This document shows, piece by piece, positions 45,691 through 58,822 of a stretch of 64,000 bases of DNA. Position numbers and translations under genes: made by a program. Below the pieces are notes generated by a model. It ran no database searches and had not been told where the DNA came from. It was given only the letters and a program-made list of their open reading frames with translations. How positions within the stretch are numbered: position 1 is the first letter of the stretch; every line of letters begins with the position of its first letter. Source of the stretch: Sindora glabra (lineage: Eukaryota; Streptophyta; Magnoliopsida; Fabales; Fabaceae); the NCBI GenBank assembly GCA_020226215.1, contig CM035230.1, positions 22,735,883 to 22,799,882 on the forward strand, in the 5' to 3' direction.

Positions 45691-47880
45691 TATGAAAAAA
45701 TGTGTAAAAAATCTATGTAGGGAAGGTGCAGTTGCCACCCCGTAGAGGGGGTCACGACTCACCACTGTCAATGCTCTCTCTTTTAATTGCTTTGTCTACT
45801 CTGAAATGTAATAGCTAGGAAGGCTCTCAGCAAGTGCACTTGCGTTTCCCCTCCATAAATATTAATTACAAGTTTAGACGGATGACGCGATAAAATGTCC
45901 TGTGCAGAAAGTGCCAATTTTGTTTCCTAGCAAGGAAATTTCAGAGTTCCGAAAATATGTGGGGGAAATGGAATGCTTGCTTCTAGTAGTATATACAAAT
46001 CAAGTTTGATAAGGGTTTCAGATATATTAGGCACTTCTATCACGTTCAGAGATTTCAAAGAAATTACTTGTAGAGAAATAAAAATTACAAAGAAAATGTA
46101 AAAAATGGTGATTTTGTTGGAATACCATCCAATTTGATAACCACAGCTCAGCAAAATTGCAATTTACTTCGCATATATCACATGGCACAATTTTGATAGG
46201 ATTTTTGTTGGCCTTTCCTAAAAGCTTCCGTGTCATGCTTTCTTTTCTTTTTTGTCATTTTTGTAATATCTAATCTTCTTAGTGTAAAATTTTTTTTTGT
46301 TAACTTCGTATTCTGTTCCTTTTTTAAAAAAAAAATTAAAATCACAGGAATGAGAAGCTGTTCTGCTAATCATATTAGAGCGTAAAATAACATAGTAGGA
46401 TCACTAGCAGAGACCTGTTGCACTGCTAATCATATTTTTTCTCTTTACGTTAGGATAAAAATGGTTGAGATGATAGATTTTAGAGTAAACTATAAAATAA
46501 ATCCTTAAAACATGAAGAGTTACATCAATTTTTTTCTGAAGATTTGTTTTACTTGGAATAGGTACATAAATCTTCAGTTTATTATATATTAAATAACTCT
46601 TTAAAATAAATGTTGCATCCAATCAAATTTCTTCTGAAATTATAATTAATTGATATAAAATAAAGAAAATCTGATATATCTTTTATTTTTTAGGGACCAA
46701 TTTTTCAGTTTACTCTAGTTTTAAAACTCCATTTTACTATAATGTTGGTGACTAGCAACAAGAGGAAGGAGATCTGTCATTATTCCAAAATTTTATTTAA
46801 AAAAAAGTTGGTTGATTTTAGGGCAAAATGCACCTAAATGTAGCCTAATTACATCAGAATAAAGTAATCAGATCTCAGAGATTTTCTTTTGACATTGTTG
46901 GGAGAATGATTATGAATAATTTTAATGACTCATTGGCTAATCTTAACTTTAAAATTTATATGATAAACAAAATAATTTTAAGTAAAATAATTTTTTGAAA
47001 AATGTGAAAACAGTATTATATTTTTATCGTCCTGTGTAAAGTAGCCAAATGTCAAGATGTCTCAGTTAAATTCAACTTGACATTGATACCAACGCTAATG
47101 CAGTCCAAAATAATGACAACCACTATATATTTGAACGCCTTTTTTTTTTTTTTTAATTTATTAGATGGAAATAATGGAAAGGGTTCTATTATTGAATAAG
47201 GACAATTAAAAATCCGGCATCAATTTTTTTGGCTGAAAAATATTATAAACAATGAAAAGGAGATTCAAACTTTTTACATTCATTTAATTAAAATTTATAG
47301 ATTTAATATACTATTTTATATTTAACAACAATCCTTGATTTAAATTTAGAACTTACTTTCGAACTCCATTTTTAATATTCATTTAATTGGGTTTTCTAAA
47401 TTTTTTCTACTATTTTGTATTTAATAATAATTATTAATTTCTATCTAAAATTTAATTTTGAATTTTATTTTATGCATATAGTACTATTATTTTTTCTGCA
47501 GTATCTTTCAACATAAACCAGCAAATTTTGCAAGATACAATGTACTCAAAACTCAATCATAATATCACACTAATTTGTTAAGCCAATGAAAATTAAAAGT
47601 AAAAATAAAAAGTGGAAACACTAAATAAAAAGAAAGCCATTTATTTGGCTACTTATTTTTTTTTCAATTTAATTCACTGAAAGGAAGAATATAAAAACAC
47701 AGAAGATTAGTTTATTCAGTCAAACACAAGGGGATATGATCAAATGGTTTGGTCCCATATTGTGGGGAGCTCGAAAGGAGCTGTTGGTATGCATGGACTT
47801 ACCTACCCTTAAATAATTCATTAATTTTTTTTTAATCTGGATAGGGACAATAATTAAATCAGAAAAGGATCCTGAATATA
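45367..47880. other. ACC oxidase upstream region and intergenic DNA
   Basis: The gene's promoter region extends to higher coordinates. A (TA)n run lies at about 45654-45687, roughly 0.4 kb upstream of the ATG. Diverged adjacent copies of a ~100-bp AT-rich unit lie at 47278-47475 (both begin TTCATTTAATT and contain ACTATTTT followed by TATTTAA). Small ORFs here are shadows without family resemblance. No ethylene- or stress-response element can be called with confidence by eye. Confidence 0.4.
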
Positions 47881-50234
47881 TATGGCTTGTGAAATTAAAA
47901 TTTGATTTTTTTTTGGGGGGGGGGGGGGGAGGGGGACTTCATCCAAGAGTGTCCAAATCTTTTAGCTTTTCTCCATTTTATTCTTTAATTTTTTTTTCTA
48001 GGTTAACAGCGAGAAGGACAAATGTGACATTTTCAATATATTATTCAAAATTTTCATCACTAAATTATACTTATGCTTAGTTTAGAATATTTTTATCTAA
48101 AATTTTATTTCATTTTAATTAAAATAATTTAAATTCATTTATAAATAAATTTTTCTGTTTGAAATATATTAGTGTATGAAATTCAATTAAATGATATATT
48201 TCACTGTTATCATGATAAATAAAGCATAGAGACGAAGATAAAGTACCTGTATAATTTGTATTTTATGCTAAATTAAAATTAGTTTTTTGTAAAAATTTTA
48301 ATAAATTGAATAAATTTGATAATAATATTAATATAAATTAAAATTTGTAAATGTTATAAATATAATTAATTTTTTTAACTCGAATCAAAACATATTTTGA
48401 AAAAGAAGTTGGTTTGAAAATGAAATGGAATGCTTTTAGCCATTCTTTTTCTCCAAATTCCTGTTACATTTGTGGCTTGTCATAATATCATTCTGGCCCA
48501 CTTTTTCATTTTAACAAGCTGCCATGTCGGTAGTATTACTTCTTTACAATTTTTTTTTTAATAATACAAATGGCACTCTTTCTTTTTCACTTTCCTTTCA
48601 TTCTATTTTTTATATTAAAAAAATAAAATTAATTAAATTTAACTTTTAAAGGCCATAAAGATAAATTTTCTTTTAATGGATGGAAAAGTGAGAGGAGAGT
48701 TTAGGAAAGAGAGTAAAATATTGTTATTTTTTAATAATAAAGATAATTAAATTATTATATACATACAAAAGCTTGCGACCGAATGCAAAATATGAAGAAA
48801 AATAAAATATTTATATTGCATTATATATTATTTGAATAAAATATTATCGACATTTGTTTACATTTTTTTTTTAACTTTGAGTTAAATTGTTCTTATTAAA
48901 TTTCGTCTCCTCAACTTTTTAAATTATATACTTCTATACTTCTATTTTATGAAATGCTTTCATTTCATACTTATGAAATATTGCGGGATTAATTTTGAAA
49001 GCTAAATTATGACCTATTCTTTAATATCATCTTGAGCTAAAAATCATTTACTTACTTTTTATGTATATTTGTGCCTTTTATTTGAATAGTAAATACAATA
49101 TTTTTTATATATAATTATATTATAATATTTATATTTAAAAATGTGAAGAAATAGACTATAAATCATCAGATATAATATTAAAATAAGGATTACAGTTAAA
49201 AAAATTAATATCATTATATTTTATGATGATGAGAGTAATTCATATATAACTTAAAAAAAAGTTTATTGAATATAATTAAATTAAAATTAAAAAGAGGTCA
49301 CTTTAATTTTTTTAATTATATTTGATGGTTGTAAAGTGGGAGTAACAGAATGAAAGAATTTTGTTTGATAGTTATGATAAAATATGAATATTTATTTTCC
49401 GGTCATCATTTCATTAAATAATAAATTTTTCATTTCAAATCAAAGTGATAAAATAGAATTTTTTACACTTCTATGCCTCAAATTTTACATATATCTCAAT
49501 GTTATTCTTTACTAATAAATAATAAAATGATATCAATTTTGATATTTTTATTTTCAAATATATTGTTAATTATATTTTTAGTAATAAAATTTAAAATAAA
49601 ATATTATTGTATTCTTTATAAAAATTATTTATAGTAAAAGTTTGATAAAATAAATTTTTATAGTTTTATTATAAAATTTTCGGTTAATTATAATAAATTT
49701 AAAATATATGATATAATAATTTTTTATTATTGATCATATCATATATTTTCTATTTAATATATATTACTATTTTGCTATTTAAAATATTACTATTAATTTT
49801 TTTATTTTATTTTTATAATATTTATTATATTAAATATAATCAAAAAAATATTTATTTTGTTTTTAATTATATCAAATATAATTATAAAATAATTCATTTT
49901 CCTCTTTTTTTCTTAAAATAAGAAAACCCGCGTCCCCCGTCCCTCCTTCTATCTGACTGGCAAAGTGACAAACTAAGGAATGGACCAGCACTCGCACGGT
50001 CTCTCTTAAACAGTGGGGCCCACGGTTTTCGGTTTGATTGCCAGAGAGTTGGAGGCTGTATGGTTCACTGTGTTCCACGCATGCATTCACTTTCACACAT
50101 CTCTTTCATTTATCGCATGATGCATCCACGGATAGCAGTCAATTCCGAAATTAAAGCTCGGTTTGTTTAAATTGCCAAATATTTGTTTAAAATATAATTA
50201 TAAAATATTAAAATAAAAATATTTTATTTATTTA
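47881..50234. other. AT-rich intergenic DNA with poly-G run and a GC-richer island
   Basis: A run of 13 G interrupted by A follows T-rich DNA at 47916-47936. 48880-49315 resembles the dispersed repeat of 14560-14999. At 49925-50155 a stretch with much higher GC content occurs (including CCCGCGTCCCCCGTCCCTCC). It has minus-strand frame 49872-50096 but no recognisable protein. Confidence 0.4.
48880..49315. repeat. Dispersed AT-rich repeat, copy B
   Basis: It parallels 14560-14999 in word order, especially the closing TATCATTATATTTTATGATG, then AATATAATTAAATTAAAATT, then GAGGTCAC. Class unknown, no coding capacity. Confidence 0.35.
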
Positions 50235-51063
50235 AGGACCATGCGATTTAACTAGAAAATTAAAGAAAAATAAAAAAAATGAATAGATCGTAATTATTTA
50301 TTTTATTTAATTCAAAGAAAAAAGAATCAAATTTTTCTACGCACTTCTTTATTAATAATGTTATATTAAAAGTAATTTATTTTTAATTATAATTTTTATT
50401 ATTTATTATTATAATTATTATCTTATTATTTACTATATTTATAAATATTTTTATGTTTATAAGTATTTCATATTAATTATTTATATTTTATTAACATAAT
50501 TTTAATTATTAATTTTATTACTATTTATTTTTATATATTAATTATTATTATTTTTATTATTTTATTTTACTTATTTTTATTATACTTTATTAATATTATT
50601 AATTATTAGTATTTTATTATTGTATAATTATTATTTTTCTTGCTATATTAATATTTATAAATATTATTTTGTCAATGTTATTAATTATTATATGTTATTA
50701 AATATTTTATTACCTTTATGATTATAATTGTTTATTATTTAATTAATATTATTATAATTATTTTTAGTATTTTATTTTTATTTTTATGATTATTTATTTT
50801 TATTATTTATTAGTATTGATATTTTTATTATTTTTGTTATTCATTATTATTTAATAATTATTTTTATTTTTTTTATTATTAATGATAATAAACTTAAAAT
50901 TTAAAATAAACGAATTGAATTCCCTAATAAACCAAAGAATGTCATTATCTCACTTAAAATAATTAAGAAAAAATAAATAATTTTCTTAATCAAACACATA
51001 CAAAAGGAATAAGAATCTACTATTCTCTATTCTTTTCATGATTACTCCTTACCAAATGACCCT
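50235..51063. mobile_element. Second Tourist-like MITE with AT-only core, about 0.83 kb
   Basis: The right end reads ATACAAAAGGAATAAGAATC, then TCCTTACCAAATGACCCT, which parallels AAACAAAAGGAATAAAACTC, then TTCCAAACCAAACGATCCC of the MITE at 25577-26944. The interior shares the unusual block TAATTATTATAATTATTATCTTATTATT with it (words overlapping across that block). The left end, AGGACCATGCGATTTAACTA, is a diverged TIR. A TTA at 50232-50234 on the left faces TTG on the right. It is an older relative of the first MITE, with no ORF. Confidence 0.6.
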
Positions 51064-51181
51064 TTGACATTGAATATGAATAATTTCAAAAAATTAACTT
51101 TCTTATTTTTTTTTTAAAAAAATTTCATTATTATAATTCTAAGTATTTTTTTAAATTATCTATATTAGTAGTATATCACTT

Positions 51182-51216
<35 letters not shown>

Positions 51217-54200
51217 CAAATAATATGTTCTTATAAAAATACGTTTTGATGAAATAAATAAAATCTAAATTATTTTTTAAATTTTGTCATCTTGTCCCTC
51301 AAAAAAGATTGAGTTTTCATAAAAATTTAATGTAAAATAGTTATAAATATGCACAAATTTAATGAAAAATATATACATAAAAATTATTAAAAAATATATA
51401 AAAAATTTTAGAATTTAAATTTCATTTATTGTTTGTATAAAAAAATTTATAATATATGTAAATAAAAAAATTATGCCTTGTTAAAAAATTAATATTAACT
51501 AAGAATTTTTATAAATAATAAAATAATTTTAAAATGTTTAATAATATGGTAACATATAAATGAGTGATAATATAAAATTAATTTATATTAATTATAAATT
51601 AAATCCTAAATTTTAAGATGATTTCTCTGGGCATTGAAATTTATGTATTTAATAAAATCAATTCTATAATATACTCTTGTCGAATTTAAATAGAAAATAC
51701 TAATATAAAATAAGCTCTCGTATTTCTTGTTGTCAATAGTACATTCCAATTCTTTCTGTTCCTATAATCCAATTTATTACCTGCAACTTTTGTGTCATAA
51801 AAAGTTAAAATCATTAAAATTATTACTATCGAATCTCAAACAAGACCTGAATTTTTACATGTCTCGCTTTATCTAATCTCAAAGAAGATATATTTACTTG
51901 GAATGATCAATTCGCCTTCTATAGAAGTTGAAAAGAAAATTATGGATAAATCTATCCTAAAATTTATAAACTTTATATTAATATCCTGTGAAGTTATAAG
52001 TTTTAAATTCTAATAATAATCAAGCCAACATTTTTTTAACACTAAATGGAATAATTATTTTAGAGATTAGAATTAATGCATTTTTTTCTCTTACAACAGA
52101 AATTATATTTAGGATTCATATCTTTATCTATTGGAAGATAAAATCCTTCTAATCATGTTTTTTATTGATTTTTTTGGTAATAATATAAGCGGTTAAATTA
52201 ATAGATGCACACATATAAAAATTAAAAATAAAATCTTAAATATAGTAAAAAATGTAAAGATTTCAAAGAATATCAAATATCATTTGAGTAAAATTATCTC
52301 ATGCTTTCTCATTCATTTAATGCTTTATTAATATATAACTCAATCCATTTTTCAAAATCGGCTCACAAAATTCATATCCAATAAATTTACTTTAATTATC
52401 TAATAACGCGTTATTATCATCATAATTTGTAGAGTTTAGTTGGCATGGATTCCCCCCCCCCCCTTCCCCTTCTCTCGTATTATGCGTTAAAGTTGGTTCC
52501 ACACTTGAAAAATAACTTAAACAAGTATTTGTTGTAAATTGCAATCCTACCTCTTAATTAGTTGACTATATTAATAGTTAATTGATTAAATTAATTTTTA
52601 ATGAATAATTAATTATATTAATTAATTTAACTAACTAATAGTATTAATTATTTATATAAAAATATTTAATAAAATCAACTATTTTTAATAGCCATTTGTA
52701 TATAAAATAATATATTAAGACATGTATATGTTTTATAATTTATTTGAATATTCTTATACTTGAATAATATTTTAAATTATAATATAATATTTATTATATA
52801 AATTTTTTACCTAAAATTATATGATTATAATTTAGTATACTTATTTAATTTTTCTTTAAAAATGGATAATTATAATTTTCTAGTTAAGAAATACTTGTAA
52901 TACTTTGGTAAATACAATAACATTTTTTAATATTAAATTTAAAATTTATATTCATCATTAAAAATATTGTTAAATTACACATTTTAAGTATAAAAATCTA
53001 TATTTTACAAGTAATATCATCTTATTATTTCTTTTTCTTCTTAATATGTATTATTCTTTAATTTAAAAAGTATCATTCGACAAAAGATTAATTTTTAATA
53101 TAATTTTTATTTTTTTATGAAATGCAACATATATTCTCTTCTTTTTCTATGATTTGACAGAAAAGGTATGATTATATTTACATAACTTTGTTATTATTAT
53201 ATAAATATTTAAATATAATTTATTATACTTATTTAATTTTTATTTATAAATAAATAATTATAATTTATTATATGTATTAAAATTTTCTCTAAGAAATAAA
53301 TAAATATAATTTAATATTTTTTATTTATCAAACATGGAAATGTAACAAATTTTATAATTATGGGTAAGAATGTCTTTTTTATGCAAATTAACTATTTCAA
53401 AACACTACTATTGTTAGTTTTATGAAAATAGCGATTTGAGAATTAATAAATTAATTAAAACAAATATTTGTCAAATACTCAAATGGGTTGATTGATTTGA
53501 TCAAACAATTAAAAATACTCAATTCAGTTAAAAATTGATCAAAAATTATTTATCAAATACCCTCCATATCTTCTAAAGTAAAATCATAAGATGTTTATGA
53601 ATTTTATTTTTATTTTATATCACCGTTAAAAAGTGTAAACTTTTCTTTAAACCAGTCCAACTAACTTAATGTATGTTGAACTTCATTAATTTGTTGCAAT
53701 TTAAAATTGTTACGGCCATCTAATATCTTCAAATTCAAGACATAAAAGTGGGAGTAAATTGTCTTATGAACAAAATTAATATTATTGATTTTGTGAATTT
53801 TCATTCAATTGGAATTAATTTTTAAAAATTGATCAAAAAATATATCAGCTAGCCAATGTATTTTCACAAACTTATTCACACACCATTGACACTGCTATGT
53901 AACAAAGCTAATTGACGTGTGTATACATAGATGTAACTATTACAAAGAAATCTTGATTTTATAAAAGAGAGTGTAATTTTTCTTATAAAATGGGAAAAAA
54001 TTTCTTATAAATTCACAATTTTGCAGTACGTAATTTTAACTTTTTTTAAAAAAAAATCTTACGAATTTTTTATAAATCTCACAGCTATGAACTATAATGG
54101 TAAACACAAATAATTCTATGTAGCATAAAATTAATTGGGTGTTCTATAAAAAAAATTGTAAACAAATTATAGAATTCTATGTAAAAATTATAAAATTATA

Positions 54201-54402
54201 TAAAAATATTTATAGGAAGTCATTTTAATTTGTACTTCCCAAATTCTTTTTAACGTTTGTTTATTTCAATAAAAAATATATTTCATAAAATAAAATTATA
54301 AAAAATTTAATATTAAATATGAGGAATTAAAAAATGATTTACATGTTAAAAATTTATTTTTCTTTATTATCAAAATTTTAAATATTTTTATCACAATATT
54401 CA
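51064..54402. other. AT-rich intergenic DNA, no gene recognised
   Basis: A (TA)n run lies at about 51190-51216 and a run of 12 C at 52451-52462 within TTCCCCCC...TTCCCCTT. No ORF with family resemblance was seen. 51160-51270 resembles the tail of the dispersed repeat described at 57885-58590. Confidence 0.4.
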
Positions 54403-54917
54403 TAATAACATATTATTCTATCATTAACATACATATAAATAATATTTTTATATGAAGAATATTTTTTGAAAAAAACAAACCGAGTTATAATGCGAAACAA
54501 ACTCCTTGCCGATAGTGAAGATGGGTTCTCGGAAAGTATTTGAAAAGTGAAATTGGTCACGGTGACTTCCCCTACAGTAATTTTGACATTGACATTTCCG
54601 AAAGTTGAACGTCCAGGTCCATGATTTTCATCTGGTTAATTATTACGTGGGATAATCATCCAAAGAATTAGAGTATTATTTTTGAAGATTAGAATTTTAA
54701 TAAACTTTTTTCCTTTCGATTTGGGATTGAAATTTCTATTTGATTTTCATCTGGTTAATTATTACGTGGGATAATCATCCAAAGAATTAGAGTATTATTT
54801 TTGAAGATTAGAATTTTAATAAACTTTTTTCCTTTCGATTTGGGATTGAAATTTCTATTTATTAAGAAATAAAATTTATTTTTATTTATTTCATTGAAAA
54901 TTTTTTCTATAAAAAAC

Positions 54918-54975
<58 letters not shown>

Positions 54976-55157
54976 TAAAGGATAATATATATTATATAAC
55001 TTGTGAATAAAAAAATACTTAAAAATATTATAATGGAATTTTTTTAAAAAATAAAAGTTAATTTTTTCAAAAAATTATATTTGATATTGAATAAATAAAA
55101 TATTTGTTCTCATATTAATATTTTATAATTATATTCTATAAAAATAAAATTTAAGAT

Positions 55158-55209
<52 letters not shown>

Positions 55210-56142
55210 CGCCTATTGATAGCTTTCTTTAATAGTACGTAAGAATATACGTAATAACATATTATTCTTTTACTAACATGCATATAAATAATAGTTTTAT
55301 ATGAAAAATGAGTTATAATGCCAAAGCAAATTTCTTGTCGACAGTGAAGATGGGTTCTCATATTAATATTTTATAATTATATTCTATAAAAATAAAATTT
55401 AAGATCAATATATATATATATATTAACGGAACGCCTATTGATAGCTTTCTTTAATAGTACGTAAGAATATACGTAATAACATATTATTCTTTTACTAACA
55501 TGCATATAAATAATATTTTTATATGAAAAATGAGTTATAATGTCAAAGCAAATTCCTTGTCGACAGTGAAGATGGGTTCTCGGAAAGTATTTGAAAAGTG
55601 AAATTGGTCATGGTGACTTCTCCTACAGTAATTTTGACATTGATATTCCCGAAAGTTGAACGTCTGGGTCCGTGATTTTCATCTGGTTAATTATTACGTG
55701 GGATAATCATCCAAAAAACTAGAGTATTGTTTTTGAAGATTAGAATTTTAATAAACTTCTTTCCTTCCGATAGAAATTATTTTTGGGATTGAAATTTCTA
55801 TTTATTAAGAAATAAAATTTATTTGTATTTATTTCACTGAAAAAAATTTCTATAAAAAATATTATTTATATATATATATTAGTAAAAGATAATATATATT
55901 ATATACTTGTGAATAAAAAAATACCTAAAAATATTATAATGGAATTTTTTTATAAGACAAAAGTTAATTTTTTTAAAAAAATTTATATTTAATATTGAAT
56001 AAATAAAATATTTTTTCTCATATTAATATTTTATAATTATATTCTACAAAAATAAAATTTAAGATCAATATATATATATATATATATTTTTAACCGAACG
56101 CCTATTGATAGCTTTCTTTAGTAGTACGCAAGCATATACGCG
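54403..56142. repeat. Three-unit complex tandem repeat with an internally deleted middle unit
   Basis: Unit 1 (54403-55251, 849 bp), unit 2 (55252-55473, 222 bp) and unit 3 (55474-56142, about 669 bp) all begin TAATAACATATTATTC and end with GAACGCCTATTGATAGCTTT followed by a TAGTACGTAAGAATATACG-like word. Units 1 and 3 share a middle section (GAAGATGGGTTCTCGGAAAG, then GGTGACTTC, then TTATTACGTGGGATAATC). Unit 2 lacks it: its GATGGGTTCTC runs straight into ATATTAATATTTTATAATT. Each unit contains a (TA)n run of different length. Non-coding. Confidence 0.85.
54623..54860. repeat. Exact 119-bp tandem duplication inside unit 1
   Basis: GATTTTCATCTGGTTAATTA begins at 54623 and again at 54742, and the two 119-bp copies appear identical by eye up to AAATTTCTATTT. 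Unit 3 of the larger repeat has this block only once (55675-55804), so the duplication arose in unit 1 after the units separated. Confidence 0.9.
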
Positions 56143-56258
56143 TGAATTAAACTGAAAGGAATTTCATTCTCCTAACCCAACTTTCTTGATTTGGTTTTTG
56201 CTTCTTAGTAGTACGCAAGCATATACGCGTGAATTTAGTAGTACGCAAGCATATACGC
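56119..56258. repeat. Three short copies of TAGTAGTACGCAAGCATATACGC
   Basis: A 22-24 bp word (AGTAGTACGCAAGCATATAC followed by GC) occurs near 56120, 56216 and 56236, the last two adjacent. The first copy ends the large tandem repeat. The second and third flank GTGAATT, suggesting local slippage or template switching. Confidence 0.75.
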
Positions 56259-57884
56259 AAGCATACAGTAGAATCTTATTTAATATTTTAATAAGTAAAT
56301 TATTTTGATATTACAATTAATTGGTTCCCAAAATTTAGAAGATAATTTTTTTATATATTAAAATGTAAGTGATACTAGTACTAAAGTTCTTTGATATTAT
56401 AGTTGGATTACTTGTATTTCTCGCAGTCTAAATCTAACCTCCAGGAAGATGGATAAATATTCTTTCCAAACTTTATATGTTGTACTTGTAATTCCTTTTA
56501 TTTTTTTATGTATTCATTAAATTAAACAATAATATAATTTAGTGCTTATTATGATTAATGTACATTCTTAAATAGATTTTCGTCCTTTAAAAATTTGTTG
56601 CATTGGGAATGACAAATGCTAATAACCATCCTCAATGTTTGATGGATAAGATGCATTAATTAGACTATAATCATATTTATTTATATTATTTTAAAATTTG
56701 TTAACAAAATTTCAAATTAATATACTCTTTTATTTTTATTCAATATTAAACAAAGAGAGTGAAAAAAATTAGTAATTGAAAGAGAGATAAAAAGAATCAA
56801 ATATAAAACTATAATTATTGCATCTAAGTGTTGATTAGCTGGACCTTATGAAAATATACAAGATCTCATACACTTGGATGGATAGATCCAACATAAAACT
56901 AATAATTAGCATAGACTCTATAAAAATTTAGGAAGTCTTATTAATTTGGATGGCTAACTGCAGTATTTAGTCATTAATCTTTATCATCATAGAAATTCAT
57001 TACCGACACAACATATTATAAGTAGTTTACTGGCTTAATGTGCTATTTATTTTATAAATACAAAATGTGACGGAATTAATTGTTTGAAGAAAGAAAAGGA
57101 CCTCTCTTCTCCTTAAATTATTAGTTGAATAATAGTATTTTGAAAAAAATCTATGATTATGCAAAGGTATTTAGTATCTAATTATTTATCTTATTTTTTC
57201 ATGTACATATAAGAAATCCTCAAATAATTTGGCATGAAACACATTTTCTTGATTTCCATTTCTCAAGAGCAACAATATTTACAGAATTGCACCTCACGCA
57301 CATAACTTTATCAAATTTAGTTACAATTATGGTCCAAATTAAACTCAAACCATGTCACTTTTTTATAATGGTGGCTATTTGAACAACTTACATCCAATTT
57401 CATTTTTTTCTACTTAATTACACTGCAATATTTTATTTCTTATTTTATAGATATACATTAAACTTCATTTCTCATATATGTTCACATTCTTCGTTTTTTT
57501 TTTTTGTTTAAATTTACAATTACCTTCTCCGTTGTTTAAAAAGAAAAGAAAAATAAGTATATATTTTTGAGAAATTGAAAAAAAAAAGCATGAAATAATT
57601 AACTTAAACATCAAGCAAGAAGAATATAAAATGCCCAGTGCATTTAAGTATAGCTATGTTCTTCATAAATATGTATTTTTCGTGTGAAAGCAGAAATTTC
57701 AAAAAGATATATTTTTCAATATCATAACTAGAAATTTCAATATATTCAGCTACGCGCAAAGTTCCAATCTTTGTGGTTTTTTTCCTCTTGCTTACAGTAT
57801 GCTCACACTTTATTTTCCTTGCACGCAAAAGATTCTCATAATTTCCTGAAATCTGAGTAGAGAATCCGAATTCGATGATTTTTA
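56259..57884. other. Intergenic DNA, nothing recognised
   Basis: AT-rich with no recognised gene. A 74-codon minus-strand frame at 57604-57828 has no family resemblance. Confidence 0.4.
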
Positions 57885-58590
57885 ATTTAAAAAATGTTTT
57901 TAAAAAATATTAAAATAAGAGAATGCATTTTATTTATTTAATATTAAATAAGAAGAATTTTAAAAAAATAAATTATTTTAGTAAAAAGATTGCTTTCTTT
58001 TCTAAATATCATGTTTTAACCAATAATATAAATAACATATTATTCTTTCATTAATATATATACAAACAGTACTTTTCTACAAAATAAATGGGGCTTAAAT
58101 CATATTCTGAGTTTGATTATGATTTTTATCTGTATGTATGAATTAAGTGAAAAAAACTTATGTATCTATTTATTTTAGTAGAAAACATATCCAATTGAAA
58201 TATAATTATAAAATAGTTAGATAATGAAAGATAATTTACACATTCAATATTAAATGTAAGTGATTTAATATAAGTTAATTTCTTACTTTTTAAATAGAAA
58301 GTTAGTCTAAAATTCTATTTATTTTAACAGAAAATATTTTTTGTAAAATATAATTATAGAATATTAAATTGAGAAAAATATTTTATTTATTAAATATTAA
58401 TTATGAAAAATTTTAAAAAAATAGTTCTCATTCTTAAAAAATAAATTATTTTTCTCTGACTTTAGATATCATTTTTTGTCACAAATATAAAAGATACATA
58501 ACTTTTTTATTGATATACATACAAATGATATTATTTTTTAAAAAAATACTTTTCAATGAAATAAATAAAATTTAGGTTTTTTAATTATAA
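57885..58590. repeat. Cluster of a dispersed AT-rich repeat (about three copies)
   Basis: Three successive segments share the order: ATAATTATAAAATATTAAA-like word, then TTTTATTTATTTAATATTAA, then a stretch with TTTCTAAATATCAT, then ATTAATATACATACAAA, then TTTTnnnAAAATAAAT. The closest relatives in the window are 17021-17562, 27400-27545, 51160-51270 and the starts of the units at 54403 and 55474. It is likely a non-autonomous transposon family, but its termini are not defined here. Confidence 0.45.
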
Positions 58591-58682
58591 AATATAAAAT
58601 AATACCTTAATCCTTCGTTTAAGAAAATAATTTTTTTTTAATCGTAAAAGAAATGGTTGAGGCATCCTTCTTTTCTTACCGT

Positions 58683-58822
58683 GACAGGAACAATTTCATG
58701 AAAATGTAACCAGCCTTACACAACTATTGAAACATGTGCCCTTTTGACTAATTAAGACAGGAACTTTCGCATGGAAATGCAGCTAGCCTTGCTAAAAAAT
58801 TGAAACATGTAGCCTTTCAACT
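58683..58822. repeat. Diverged ~73-bp tandem duplication
   Basis: GACAGGAACAATTTCATGAA...CAGCCTTAC...TTGAAACATGTGCCCTTTTG is followed by GACAGGAACTTTCGCATGGA...TAGCCTTGC...TTGAAACATGTAGCCTTTCA. The two copies are adjacent and clearly related. Confidence 0.7.

Noticed and set aside
55110..55361. 83-codon minus-strand frame with an Ile-Tyr repeat
   Set aside because: Translation of a (TA)n microsatellite in the tandem repeat, not a gene.
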